Below are positions 10,767-23,396 of a stretch of DNA of 64,000 bases, in pieces (the first letter of the stretch is position 1; each line of letters opens with the position of its first letter). The stretch is from assembly GCA_004335835.1 (NCBI GenBank), contig RWJK01001605.1:62001-126000 (forward strand). Direction: 5' to 3'. The DNA comes from Scenedesmus sp. ARA3 (taxonomy: Eukaryota > Chlorophyta > Chlorophyceae > Sphaeropleales > Scenedesmaceae). The position numbers and the translations under genes were made by a program. The notes under the pieces were generated by a model, which saw only the letters and a program-made list of their open reading frames with translations, was not told the origin of the DNA and made no database searches.

Positions 10767-13279
10767 ATGACACGAGCGGCTCGATCCATGCTGGTCTTCT
10801 TAGTTTTGCTTATGACGTCGCAACAAATTTCTTCCCTCTCCCCCGACGAGGATCAACCCTCTGCTCGCCGAGAGAGTGTCGATGAAGAGTTCATTGGATG
10901 GCACGGGGAGAACTTCGATCCTAATGAAACATTTGGTGATACAAAGGGGTGGATTGAGCTGCTTAGCTGGGAGCCAAGGGCTTACCTGTGAGTTTGCCGA
11001 TGGTTACAACAGCAGCAGCACAGCAGGGGCAACTGCTCTATAGACAGCATGCACAGCAATGCATCGTGGTGCTCACCAGCTGAGCTGACGCTTCACACAA
11101 GTAATATGCTGCATGTTCAACACGCCATGTTGCTGTCTTCTGGTGGTTGGTGATCAGCAAGAGCCTGCTTTTGTACTGCAGGTACCACAACTTTGCCACT
11201 GAGGAAGAAGCTGACCACATCATCAACCTGGTTCGTCAGCTGTGCTGCTGACTGTGAATTGCTTGATTAGCATGTGCCAGCCCACCGTCCTAGAGTAAGG
11301 GTGTATCCTGACGCAGCAGCAGCGGCAGTTCCAAAGTATAAATGCGCTTAGCTCACCTGGCGCGCCGACTATGCAGGCCAAACCACACATGAAGAAAAGC
11401 GAAGTGGTGGACAGCGACACTGGCAAGTTCAAAAAGACGCTGTGAGTGCATCCAGCACACCACCTATGCCAGCATTGCCAGGTGGAACTGCGCCTGCGTG
11501 GCGTGCTGTGTGTTTATCTATCTAGATATGTGAGGCACCCACCGTCGCATGTACAGGCTTAGGTTGGCCAAGGCTGCTTGTTTGGCTGTTGACGGCAAGC
11601 AGTTGACCAGCTGGGAGCTGTGGCAGCGGCGGCGGCTGGTTCTGTGAGGTGTTGACATCAGTGGTGTTCGTCAACAATACATGCATCGGAAGCATCCAGC
11701 TGTTTGGTCCACCACTCACAACCTTACACAAACATATGGTTTGCCATTCACTGCCTGCTATGTTACGGGTGCTGCGCCAGTGACCGCACCAGCTCTGGCC
11801 ACTTCCTGTCGCGCGGTCAGGATGAGGTCGTGCAGCGCCTGGAGCAGCGCATCGCTGAGTGGACCAAGCTGCCGGTGGTCAATGGCGAGCCCTTCCACGT
11901 GAGCAGCAGCAGCAGCAGGAACAGGGACATGAGCAGAGGCAGCAGGAGTACGGCTGCAGCAGCGCGGGTGAATCTCGCGTGTAGTAGCAACAGCAGCAGT
12001 AGCAGTTGCAACGGGAACCTGCAGCAGGGTTGAGGCAGGGGTTCAGCAGCAGGCGCCTCAGTGGCAGCAAGAGCAGTAGCAGAAGATCAGCAACAACAGC
12101 TCAGTAGGCGTGTGATTTGCACCCGGGCGCCCGGCAGGCAGCAGCAGTGCCTCGTAGCTTCGGCGTGCGCATGAAGTGTCACGCCAGCTGTGCCAGCGCA
12201 TGGCGCCCTGAGTCAGCAGCACCATGGACCATCACATATGCTGCATATAGCTCTGCTGTTACTCCTTGTGCTGCAGGTGCTGCACTACCAGGAGGGTGAG
12301 CAGTATGTGGAGCACTGGGACTACTTCCATGACGCGGTCAACGTGCAGAACGGCGGGCAGCGCGTGGCCACAGCACTGCTCTACCTGAGCGAGGTGGATC
12401 AAGGTGCGGGGCGCAGGGGGATGCAGAGCCATGCAGCAAACTGCCAGGTGTTGGCGCAGCACATGCTGGAAGCTACAGCTGAGAAGCAGGATTACATGCA
12501 CAGGCATCGGCGTTGTCAACAAAGCGATGCGGCATTGTGCATCTTCAGAAAGTTCAGCGCAAGTATACTTGGTTGCCAGCAGGTCATGCCCATCCTGTTG
12601 AAGTGTGCCGCTGCCAGGTGCACCTGGGTTCTGTGGGGCAGCAAGCGGCCTTGTCAGCAATGGGTTATGAGCGTCAGAGTCGGATCAGCTGCAATTGTCC
12701 CTGATTTTGATGTGATGATGCCAGTGTGGCTTGCAAATGTTGCTGGTGCGGCGCAGGTGGCGAGACGGTGTTCCCGAACAGTGTGGAGAAGCCCACTGAG
12801 GAGCAGGCGGCACAGCTCAGCGGTGGGTGGCAGATGTGGGGCATATTTGCTGGCGCTGCACAACATGGTTGCTGCATTTGCAGTCGTACATAGCACTGCT
12901 GCATGTGTGAGGTTGTAAGGTTTACTCGCGTGCGGGCACATGGCTGGGATTGCTTGCCATGCTGCTACGGTACGTGCCATCGCTGTAGTCCCTATGCACT
13001 GACGTGCTGTTGGCTGGTGCATCTTCTGCCCTGCTGTTCCTTCGTCTTGCTGCTCACCTTGCTGCAGCGTGCGGCAAGAAGGGCATTGCAGTCAAGCCCC
13101 GCAAGGGCGACTGCCTGCTGTTCTGGAACCTGCGGCCCGACGGCAGCAGCAAGGAGCTCAAGAGCTTGCACGCAGGCTGCCCCGTGTGCCCAGACGGCAA
13201 CCCGGACGGCAGGCTGAAGTGCGACAAGTGGTCGGTGACCAAGTGGATCCGAGTGCAGGAGCACAAAGTTTGGAACTAG
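10767..13279 (+). CDS. Prolyl 4-hydroxylase alpha-subunit-like 2OG-Fe(II) dioxygenase
   Basis: Hydroxylates proline in secretory-pathway proteins such as the hydroxyproline-rich glycoproteins of algal walls, using Fe(II), 2-oxoglutarate and O2. Seven exons join in phase: 10767-10987, 11182-11230, 11377-11441, 11781-11898, 12277-12403, 12757-12822 and 13068-13279, giving 285 residues. The N-terminus has a basic start and a hydrophobic segment (MLVFLVLLM), suggesting a type II ER/Golgi membrane anchor. Conserved blocks include NFATEEEADHIINLAKP, RTSSGHFL, an H164-W-D166 iron-binding pair, a second iron ligand at H250 in SLHAGCPV, and Lys269 in DKWSVTKW as the likely 2-oxoglutarate contact. Between H250 and Lys269 there is a Cys- and Gly-rich insertion (CPDGNPDGRLKC) longer than in typical plant enzymes. 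The ATG is preferred to an upstream in-frame GTG. Confidence 0.9.
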
Positions 13280-13930
13280 CTAGGTGTTAGACTAGGCTAC
13301 AGCAGCAGCTATGAGATGACGCTACGCGCCCATGATCAATGCAGTGGAGGTTGCATACAGTGGTCGTCAGTTGTTAAGCATAGAACCAGGTGAAGCGTCG
13401 CAGCGTTGGCAGTCCATAATGTCTGCAATCCCGCAGCTTATACCAGGGGTGGCGTCCTGCAACGCATCAGGGACATGTGATCGTGCTGTGTGCTTTGTGT
13501 TGCTCTCTTCGCCCAAAGAGCCTGTCATTCGCTCTTCAAACGGGGGACATTCAACTCAAATTTTGAATTGTGCTAATCATTGGGCGCACGCGAGGTTGAG
13601 GCAAGTGGGTTTGGCTGGGAGCGGTGGCACCGCTCCCCGCGGTGCGCATGTGAACATGCATACCTGTGATGCACGTTACAGGCGCCAACACGTTCATGAA
13701 GAGGTTGGAAGCTGGTGTATATATGGTGAGGTACTGAGTGCCTCCAGGTTCTCGTCAAATAGGCTTGCCTAGACGTTTGTGACCAGTCATTGAGATGGGT
13801 CCCCCTTGGTAACAAAAAAAACGGGTGTGTATATGCTAGCGACCCCGTCTGCTGGCAAGTATGTCACGTTGACTTCATCACTTCATCTGCATCATGTGAT
13901 CATTGAAAAAACTAACAACGGATAGGCCGC
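13280..13930. other. 3' flank of the P4H gene; no gene seen
   Basis: The open frames here lack recognisable domains. The DNA becomes more AT-rich after about 13800, leading into the retroelement relics. Confidence 0.5.
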
Positions 13931-14830
13931 GCTGCTTACTGAACGGCGAGAGGAGGAAGCAGCTCCATTGTGTTTGCAAGCGTTGCATTTACACCAAGCC
14001 TTCCAAGGAGCCTCCTTGATCTGAGATCAGCAATGATTCCGATACACCAACATCCCTGTACCATGGTCTGGCCAGACCGGCCCCAGACATCATCAGACAA
14101 ACGCAACACCTTGACTGCATCGGCCGACATGCGCAACACATCACGCAACTTTCCAGCGCAACCTTGCAAAGCCCTAATTCATCAAACATCTCATTCCTCT
14201 GCACTGAACTAGCAGGACAGTCAAACAGCAGGTGTGACAAGGACTCCACACCTGAACCACACGCCAGGCATGCTGTGATGACACGTAAACAAGCAAGGAC
14301 ATGATGTGTCACTATCAGCCCTCCTACCACCATATGCGTGTCGTCGTGTGACCCAACAAAACCCCAAAGCAACGACATCGCCTCTGTGTCCCACCACAGC
14401 GCAAGGAGTAGGGAGCAGCATTCCAGTGGGTTTCAAGCCATTGAAGCCATTGAGAAGCCATGCTCGACTTGACTTGCAACGCATTCTGGACATGGAAGAG
14501 TATAGGCTGACATCCAAGGACGCTGACATGGATTTGGACTCATGTCATAGCGCAAGATAAGATAGAACATATGCACGTCGCGTACCGGCGAGTCGGCAGT
14601 GAAGAAAACAAACAATCATACACCAAAAACGATACGTCGACCGCAGCATCAGACATACGCGGCTGAACACTGTGTCGCGCAGTTTTCCAGCGCAACCTGG
14701 CCAAATGCCTACGTCTAAAACGTACAATCTCATTGCTAAGAAGCGGCCGGACAACCGAACAAAGCTGCAAACACATCAGGACTGTTGATGACCAAACATC
14801 ATGTCGCATGTTGCAAAACGGCACTGCCTA
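13931..14830 (-). mobile_element. Degenerate LINE-type retrotransposon fragments (C-terminal zinc-finger region)
   Basis: On the minus strand, 14270-14214 codes CLACGSGVESLSHLLFDCP. This fits the CxxC...H...C zinc-binding region found downstream of reverse transcriptase in many LINE elements (zf-RVT type). The following frame runs through to about 13936 and resembles the usual end of such an open frame. A second fragment near 14660-14760 shares bases with 14125-14180 (both have a TTTTCCAGCGCAACC-like core), so two pieces of related elements seem to lie side by side. Frames are short and broken and no polymerase domain is present. This is a relic, and the family assignment is moderate. Confidence 0.5.
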
Positions 14831-15760
14831 TGCCTGAGCAGCTAGCAGCACCAGCTTGACACAGCGCGCTGACTACAACCTGTGCGCAAACCCTGACGGA
14901 ACTGCATGTGCTCTGCATGCTGGCACCGTCACGCTTGTGAACTCAAATGCTTGGAAGCCTCACTGGAAGCTGAGTCAGGGGCTGCTGCCAAGCTGGCGGC
15001 AGCCGTTTGCATGCCACAGAGTGCATCAAACACAGCTGACTACCGGCCATGTGAGGCACACAAACGCACATGGTCTGATGTCCCTCCCCCCTGGGTGCGT
15101 AAGGCTGCACAACCCAACTAGCTGACTGTACATGGTACTGCAGGCGCACCAAGCAGGGCGAGGCCCCAGGCAGGCAGCAGCAAGTGATCGGCAGTGCCAG
15201 CAGCGAGAGCAAGAGGTTGCCCCAGCTTGCCTAGGCCACTCATCATCTGTTGTACAACCCGGCGTTGAGATGCACGCAATGCACATGCACTGCACGCAGA
15301 AACCATTTGGCGGCCATGCGCAAAGCACCTTCCGTGGCACAAATCCAACACCAGGCAGCCGCCAATCAAAGCAACAAGCACCACCACCAGCCACCTCCAT
15401 TACGAATGCTAACGCCCAAACTTTGCTTTACTGTTTGTACATGCATATACTTAAACCAGCAGCTGCAGCAGCTCCGTCAAAACCGCAGATGCAGGGTAAC
15501 CCATGGATGCAGTTTCAACACCAGTGATGCCGGCTCCCAAAGCACCTGACAGCCCCATAACGGGCTGGAAATGACAAGCAACATGACAAGGTGATGGAAC
15601 GACAGCAAGGAACAGCCGCTGCACCAGGCATGCCGGCACGCGCAAAAAAACACCAGCCCAGCATGTGTGCTGAAAGCATCAACGCGCATCAGTCAGCATG
15701 GGGCCTGCCATCATAATTGGCCAGCAGCCGCTGCCGCGGCTCGCAGTCGTCCTCAGGCTG
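14831..15760. other. No gene recognised
   Basis: Only short open frames of biased composition. The right end may contain the 3' end of the SAM-like repeat gene, but I could not fix its stop. Confidence 0.4.
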
Positions 15761-18700
15761 AGTACATGCATCTGCGATGCAGCAGCGGGCCCAGGCGTTG
15801 TTAGTAGCCTGGCATTCCAAACCTGGTGACCCACTCAAGCTGTCAGCAAGTGTGGTGGCAGTGCAGATGGATCGCAGGGTCCATGGCTCAGAGCGAAGCT
15901 CAGGAAGCAGGCGCACAGCGCTTGTGCATGCGTGCACATGCGGGGGCGTGTATCATTGCAGCGCTGCTTTCATTGCACGCAATGAACCACTACAAACAAG
16001 CAACCTTCTCTGAAACACCTGTGTGCTGTACATCGCTGGTGTGTACCCCAACAAGAGTTGACGGCCACTCACCCTCTTGCGCAGCCCTGCGGACCTGTCT
16101 CAGCAGACCCATGTTGTTGGCGCTCCTGCTGGACAGGGCACCTGTGTGGGTCACATCCACACACACACCTGTGTGAGTTGTACCTACTGCTGACTTGAGC
16201 GCACTAGCCGCCCCAATAGACAGGCCTGCGCCCTCAAGCTCCTCGGCTGTCGCGTAGCGGATCGCCTGCACGCTGACAAACCCTGCCTCCACCAACTTGT
16301 CTCTGTACTTTGCCACCAGTGACGCCCCCACTGGTGAGAGCCGGTCGCGGCATTGCTGCATAACTTCGTCCACAGCAAGCTCGTTCGTGCTGGCTGCGGG
16401 GCGTGCGCAGCAGCAAGGCAAGGCTGTGGTGCTTGCAGCCGACAAAGCTGGCCAAGGTTGAAAAAGCATACATGCATGACTCAGGTTGGCATTGTCTGCT
16501 GCTGCAGCCTTGCCAAAACACGGCCGCAAGCACGTCCTGGGTGCAATGTATCCCAGTCTTGCCTGTTGCTAACCTGCTAGCATGCAACTAGTCCGTGTTT
16601 CGACATGCGCCCACCTGCTGTTGCTGCCCCTGCCCCTGCCGCTGCTGCTCTTGCTGTTGATGCTCCTGCTGCCCCTGGTGCTGCTGCTCCTGGTGCTGCT
16701 TCTGGTGTTGCGGGCGGAAAAAGCATGCAGATGGGAGACATGAGGGTGCACGCAGGGACACGCAGGCAGGTCTGAGCACAAGGACAAACAGACAGTGTCA
16801 TAGCGTAACGGGCTGGCGTGGAGGGGTGCTTACTGGTTGGTACTGCTGACTCTTGAGCGATGTAACGATGCTTTGGACACTGATCCAATGCTTGGCAGGC
16901 ACGCGCAACACGTTATAACGAAGCTGGTGTTGATGCAGGACTATACTGCTGATGTTGAACTATTCTGTTGCAGGACTCCAAGCCCGCCTGTCTTAGGTTC
17001 CAGCCAGTGTGCTCACAAAACAGCTCGCAGCAGTGTTGATGTCAAAGATGACGGTTGCTTACAGCCATGCCACCTGCGCATGCAACCCAAAACTCAGCTG
17101 ACTACACCCTGGCACTCAACCCTTTCACTTCCACTTCTCAGCCTGGTCCCCTGACACCTAATCTATCCAAAGCCAGAAAGTCAAACAGGATTCACAGCTG
17201 CCCAATGGGAGACGTGAACAGTGTATGAAGGGAAACACCGTTGGGCGCTCAGCTCCCCACACTTCGTTGGCAAATCACACGACACTGGACATCACACCAC
17301 ACACACCTGTGTAGGTTGTACCTACTGCTGACTTGAGCAGACTTGCCGCCCCAATGGACAGGCCTGCGCCCTCAAGCTCCTCGGCTGTCGCGTAGCGGGT
17401 CGCCTGCACGCTCACAAACCCTGCCTCCACCAACTTGTCCTTGTACTTTGCCACCACAAACGCCCCCGCTGGTGAGAGCCGCCCGCGGCATAGCTGAATC
17501 AGATCGGCCACAGCAAGCTCGGCCGTGCTGGCTGCGGGACCTGCGCAGCAGCAAGGCAAGGCTGTGGTGCTTGCAGTCGGCAAAGCTGGCCAAGGTTGAA
17601 AAAGCATACAAGGATGACTCGGGTTGGCATCGTCTGCTGCTACAACCTTGCCACAACACGAACGCAAGCACATCCTGGGTGCGATGTATCCCAGTCCTGC
17701 CTGTTGCTAACCTGCTGTACACCTGCTAGCATGCAACTAGTCCGTTTGTTGACATGCGCCCACCTGCTGTTGCTGCCACTGCCCCTGCCGCTGCTGCTCC
17801 TGCTGTTGATGCTCCTGCTGCTCCTGGTGCTGCTGCTCCTGGTGCTGCTGCTGGTGTTGTGGGCGGAAGAAGCATGCAGACGGGAGACATGAAGGGTGCA
17901 CGCAGGGGCACGCAGGCAGGTCTGAGCACAAATACCAACAGACGGTGTCGTAGCGTAAAAGAAATGGCGTTGAGGGCTGCTTACTGATTGGTACTGCTGA
18001 CTCTTGAGCGATGTAACGATGCTTTGTACACTGATCCAATACTTGGCAGGCACGCGCAACACGTTATAACGAAGCTGGTGTTGATGCAGGACTGATAGAA
18101 TGCTGATGTTGAACTATTCTGTTGCAGGACTCCAAGCCCGCCTGTCTTAGGTTCCAGCCAGTGTGCTCGCAAAACAGCTTGCAGCAGTGCTGTTGTCAAA
18201 GATGACGGTGGCCTACAACCATGCCACCTGCGCATGCAACCCAAAGCTCAGCTGACCACACCCTGGCACTCAACCCTTTGCCTACCCACTCCTCAGCCTG
18301 GTCCCCTGAAACCTAATCTATCCAAATCCAAAAAGTCGAACAGGTTTCACAGCTGTCCAATGGGTTTCATGAACAGTGGATGAAGGGAAACATCGGTGGG
18401 GCTCAACTCCCCACACTTCGTTGGCAAATCGCACGACACTGTACATCACACCACACACACCTGTGTAGGTTGTACCTATTGCTGACTTAAGCGCACTAGC
18501 CGCCCCAATCGACAGGCCTGCGCCCTCAAGCTCCACGTCTGACGCGTCGCGGACCGCCTGCACGCTGACAAACCCTGCCTGCACCAACTTGTCCTTGTAC
18601 TTTGCCACCACAAACGCCCCCACTGGTGAGAGCCGCTCGCGGCATAGCTGCATAAGTTCGGCCACAGCAAGCTCAGCCATAGTGGTCGGGGACCTGCGCA

Positions 18701-19130
18701 GCAGCAAGGCAGAGTTATAATTCTTGCAGCAGGCAAGCTGCCATGACGACAAGCATACGGTGTTGACGCAGGCAGGCCTTGTCTGCTGCTACAACCTTGC
18801 CACAACACCACTGCAAGCATATCGTTGGAGCAATGTATCCCAGTCGTGCCTATTGCTAGCCTGCTAGCATGCAACTAGTCCATTCGTCGACATGCACCCT
18901 GACACCCATCTGCTGTTGCTGCCGCCGCTCCTGCAGCTGCTGCTCCTGCTGCGGCTCCTGGTGCTGCTGCTGCTGCTGCTGCTGCTGCTCACGGTGCTCT
19001 TACAGGGTCAGTAGTCACAGGGTGGGGAAGATGTAGCTGCCTGGTGTTTTGAACAGCTGAAATTGTTGCTCCGAGCCCTCTGCACGCAAAGCAGCGAGCT
19101 GTGCTCGCTTTTCAAATTGCTCCTCTCCCT
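15760..19130 (-). CDS. Putative gene with three tandem SAM-like exons and Gln-rich linkers (model incomplete)
   Basis: The minus strand carries three copies of one exon: about 18693-18476, 17540-17322 and 16393-16184. Each codes some 65 residues with SAM-domain-like spacing (AKYKDKLVEAGFVSVQ, then ATAEELEGAGLSIGAAS, then LKSAVG). Each is preceded by a Gln/Glu/His-rich exon ending at a GTGGGC-like donor (about 19005-18915, 17858-17763 and 16702-16618). Copies 1 and 2 also share a small exon coding ISVQSIVTSLKSQQYQ (near 18030-17980 and 16890-16840). A downstream exon at 16141-16073 (LSSRSANNMGLLRQVRRAAQE) joins the last SAM-like exon in phase. Upstream, about 19125-19035 reads EEQFEKRAQLAALRAEGS and may be an earlier exon. 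Start, stop and several phases could not be resolved, and copy 3 has an in-frame ATG at 18680, so it could also be a separate start. Confidence 0.42.
16168..17305. repeat. Tandem repeat unit 1 (about 1138 bp)
   Basis: Begins at CCTGTGTGAGTTGTACC and is repeated by unit 2 with high identity over its whole length, exons and introns alike. It contains a SAM-like exon, a Gln-rich exon and the ISVQS exon on the minus strand. Confidence 0.9.
17306..18459. repeat. Tandem repeat unit 2 (about 1154 bp)
   Basis: Second full copy of the same segment, starting at CCTGTGTAGGTTGTACC. Differences from unit 1 are scattered substitutions and small indels, including in the SAM-like exon. Confidence 0.9.
18460..19010. 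repeat. Tandem repeat unit 3, partial
   Basis: Third copy, covering only the SAM-like exon, its intron and a diverged Gln-rich exon with a longer CAG run. Similarity to the other units fades after about 19010. Confidence 0.85.
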
Positions 19131-20230
19131 TAGTCTATGTCAGGAGGCCGTTGCAGAAGGCTGATCACCACAAGAGTCTCAAATATCACCAAAAACCGTG
19201 TAGCCCTGCCTGATCATGTGCCGTTCTTGTACTCCGCAAGTGGTGCGATCGTCCGCACCGGTGTGGTGCAGAGCCAAGCCTTTTACATGAGACATGTGCA
19301 GCTTATGTTTTTCAATTGGCGTTGTATCAGTAACATGGCGCAGGGCAGTAAGGCTTGACTGGCCTGCCGCCATTGCACAAGGTGGCATGATTGCAGTGCT
19401 GGCAAACCGTGTTGGGGTTCTTCGCCACACCGCTTCCAGTTCGCGCAAGGAACCTCGCCAAGTATCTTAGTAGTTTTTTTCCAATGCTCTGTGACAAGTT
19501 ACGGCTGAGAGCTGCTATTGCTATGGTCATTGCCCGTGCTTGCTGGGTCTACCTGCAGGTTAGCTGTACGTGCTGCCCAGGCAGGTGACCCAGCAGCAGG
19601 AGCAGCAGCCGCAGCCAGCGGCCCACCACCACAGCAGCAATGTAAGGGTGGGCGGGAGCACGCTCAACAGCGACAACTTAAATCCCTGGCGGGCATAAAC
19701 CAATACAACCCGACATGTACGTCAAGTAAGAGATTGTCAGAGATGCAGGCAGAACGGCCTACGTCTGCTGCATGTCTCCAGTCAGAAGCGGCAAACAGTG
19801 AAAGCACTGGTACCTTGCCTATTGTCTAATATTGGCTTGTTAAGCCAGATGTCTGGGATGCTGGCGACAATCACACACGTCCTGTACAGGTGGTCCGCAT
19901 GCCACTGCTGCTGCCACAGCAAGTCCGACATGCCTATTTTGAGATCGCGTCAAAATCTTCATTAATCTATATAGAATTAATACATCTTTGTTGTCTTGGT
20001 TTGGGTCAAGAGTGCGCTTCACCATCAACTTCGACAGGTCCAAGGGTCGCTGTGCGTACGCTCACAACGCATTGCACAACGCTGAGCAGACGCAACCATG
20101 CCAAAGTGTGTTGTAGCTGGCCTGCATTATACTTTTGAAAGCTTGCTCGCTACAGTTGACGGGCCCAACAACACGAGGGGAGAGCTTCAGGCTGAAGTTT
20201 GGCAGTGCCAAGAAAGGTCGAGCAGCAGCC
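19131..20230. other. Intergenic region; no gene seen
   Basis: No convincing exon. An AT-rich patch near 19940-19995 (with TATATAGAATTAAT) is a possible promoter element for the secreted-protein gene, but it lies about 250 bases upstream of that start. A minus-strand frame near 19420-19360 with a CQHCNH pattern hints at a zinc-finger relic, too short to assign. Confidence 0.4.
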
Positions 20231-21499
20231 ATGGCATGCCTCAGCAGATCTGCCGCGGTCCTTCTTGTTTTATGTTTTGCACACCAAGCGTTGGCGCAGA
20301 TCACCACCACCGCAGTCAGCACCACTACAGTCACAAGTGAGGCCTCGGTTTGCCGCTGGGGCAGCAGCAGAAACAAGTGGACTGTCCTGCTGACATGATG
20401 CTTTTACGTGTTGCGCTGTGATGCAGCCCCGAAGACAGATACAAAGGTCACCTTCAATGCGACCGAGACTACGCCAGAAGCAGACAAGAGCGGCGCTGGC
20501 GCTGGCGCAGACATGATGGGTCTCCTGACATCAGCGGTTGACAAGCAGATGTCTGGCCTGCACAAGCACCTCGGCAATGTCCTGCTCAAGGTGAACATCA
20601 AAGCGGCTGACCTGCTTGATGCACTCTGCTGCAGCGTGCCTCAATCCACAGGCTGGCACCCAAGCCAGCGAGCTCCCCTGGCTGTGCTTGCCACATCGCT
20701 CATGTGTACGGATGCTGCTGTTGCCGGCAACTTCAAACAACATGGCGCCTGCAGAACTCCATCTGTGCTGTGTCTCGAGTTGAGCTTTTTTGTATATCCT
20801 GCTGTTGCTGCAGGCCGGTGTGACGCCTGAGAAGTATGAGGCGATGATGCAGCCGGTCATGGCCAGCACCAAGACCATGCTGTCAGGCATGCACGCCGTG
20901 CGCGGCGCGTACGAGAAGACGCTTCGCGGGTGAGCACGGACTGGACGCCTCCACACAATAGCCTAGCATCCTGTTGTGTATATCTCAACTCCCGCTGGCA
21001 GCATGCGTCATTGCTGATAGGCTAACCAGCTTGTGCTGTGTGCAGTATATTTCGCTGCCGCTGATGTCTCCTGCCACCCTCTGCATACGCTTGTGCGTTG
21101 CAACTGCAAACATGCTGCTGCTGCTGCTGCTGCTGCCGCAGCTTCTACGGGCTGCTGCTGGACAACACCAAGGAGCTGCGCAAGACGCTGGATGACGGCA
21201 ACACAGCCATCCGCAACATCCGCATCCTGCGCAATGCCACCTGCACGCCAGCAAAGTTCACGCCGCCCGGAGCCAAGCCGGCACGCATCACAGGTGACGG
21301 CGGCCGCCACTGCTGCCAAACTGAAACTGCCCGTGTGTGTTGACAGTGGAGCTGTGCTTTACATGGCTGGCAGTTGTGTGGTGCGTCTGTCAGGGCCATC
21401 TATAGTCTGCTAGTGCGCCTCTGGCTTCCGATGTCAGCCACTAGCACAACGTAGTTTGCGGCTAGGTACCCCTTTGCGTCTTTCTGAAAATGGCTGTCC

Positions 21500-21530
<31 letters not shown>

Positions 21531-23363
21531 GCTTGGCCACAGGCTGGGCGGGCACCTTCACGCTCAGCAGCGGCCAGTGCACGCTCACGCGCGACCCCTC
21601 TCCCCTGAGGCTCGACTACATTGTCAAGTGCACGGAGCCGGGCCTGGTGCTGCAGACGCGGCCACCACGCTACACCAGCAGGTTCGTCAGCGCAGCCGCC
21701 GCCAACTCCGAGGTGAGGTCCTGACAGTCCGGCGGCAGAAGCAGCAGCATGGTAAGTTGTCGCTTTCAACGAGTCAGACTGCCAGTCCCCCTGAATGCCG
21801 CAACCCATCGCCGGATTACGTCTGAGCGACCCCATCTGCACGTATTGCCCATGCTGCTGCTTCTCAGCCTAGTGCGCTTTGCTGAATGAGTTGTGTCTGT
21901 CTCTTGCAGGAGTGCAAGGTCACGCGCAAGTATGGCGTGGAGTCCACCACCACCATCACGCTGCTGGACCCCGCAGCCTTCTTCGCGGCAGCAGCAGAGC
22001 CTGCAGCCAAGGCAGCGGACGGCGAGGTGGCGCCAGACGTGGAGGCAGGTGAGGGAGGCAAGGCGCAGGGCCTGACAGTGCTGTTGCGGCGGCTGCCAGC
22101 ATGTTGCAGGCTGCAACTTGCAGTGATGACAGGCGTCCTAAAGCGGCAGTTTGCAGCTTCCAAGTCGTGGCACACTGTCTCCAGACCCCTGCTGCAAGTC
22201 GAGCTATCCCAGCTGCTGGGTTAACATACGAAACACAACTCACTCAGCACATTTCCCCTGCTGTATTGCTGTGACTGCGGCACTGTGTGTTGCAGCCGGC
22301 GGCCTGAACAAGGGCGCTGCCTGGTACAAGGGCATGTTCCCTATCAACGGCAAGGCCGGGCAGCGCATCAGCTTCGTGCCTCCTGGCGTGGCTGAGGCAG
22401 TGGCTGCTGCCATGAAGGACATCAAGGTTGACACAAAGGTCACCTTCAACGCCCTCAACATGTGAGTGTTGCATGGAGAGGCGCAGCGAATAGGCCTGTT
22501 AGGGAGGGTTGTGGATGCTTTTGTAGCGGATTGCTGCGACAGCTGTGATGCCCGGGTTGACGGCTCAGGGTCAACAAATGGTCCTTGCGCTATGTAGCAA
22601 CACCCTGGTTTTCTCTGCAATAACAGCCGCGCAGCTGTATGAACGCAGCTGCACATGTGATGCTTCAAGCAAGTTGCACCTGTACAGGAGGATGCGGTCC
22701 TTAGCATGCTGCAATTGTGATGATGTGCATGCCTGGACGACCCTTGTCGTGCGCCAGTTTCATAATACAAAGCAAGGTGGCCTCAAGCTCTCCAGCAAGC
22801 CTACCTTGCACGAAGTGCATCCACTGCACCCCAACTCACCACTTTCTTGTCCCTCTTGCTGCCGCTGCCCTCCCACCTCCCACCCACCCCACCCCTACAG
22901 TGGCGACAAGTACCAGGCGGTTGCCGACAGTGTGGTGTCGCTGCTGGAGCAGAAGTTCAAGGTGGCTGAAAAAGTGGTGAAGATCCACAAGGAGGCGCGC
23001 GAGAACTGGCTCAGCCCGGAGACGCTGCTGGCCATGAAGGACAACAGCTTCAAGAGTGAGTGGTGTGACACGGTGGCGGCAAGTGTAATATGACAGTTTT
23101 AGGCATGGTAAATGCACAACTGCGCACCTGCAAGCAATGCTGGTCCAGTGTCTGCTGACTGAACACAAGCACAGGCTAGCTGCAGCAAAGGATGGCCGAC
23201 ATATTGCTTGGGACAATGCTTGCACTCTGGTAATGGCTGAGTGCTGCAGCAGTGCATCATGCCATGCTGCCCCTGTAGAACGCTCATGCCATCCCCCGCA
23301 ATACAAACGAGCTCGTCATGGCAACAGGCGAGTCTGGAGGCTTATGGTCGCTCAACTTTTTGC

Positions 23364-23396
<33 letters not shown>

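Noticed and set aside
16353..16580. Plus-strand frames repeated in each tandem unit
   Set aside because: They are antisense to the SAM-like exons and recur only because the DNA is repeated.
19327..19530. CQHCNHATLC pattern like a BED-type zinc finger
   Set aside because: Too short, with no neighbouring transposase sequence; it may be chance.
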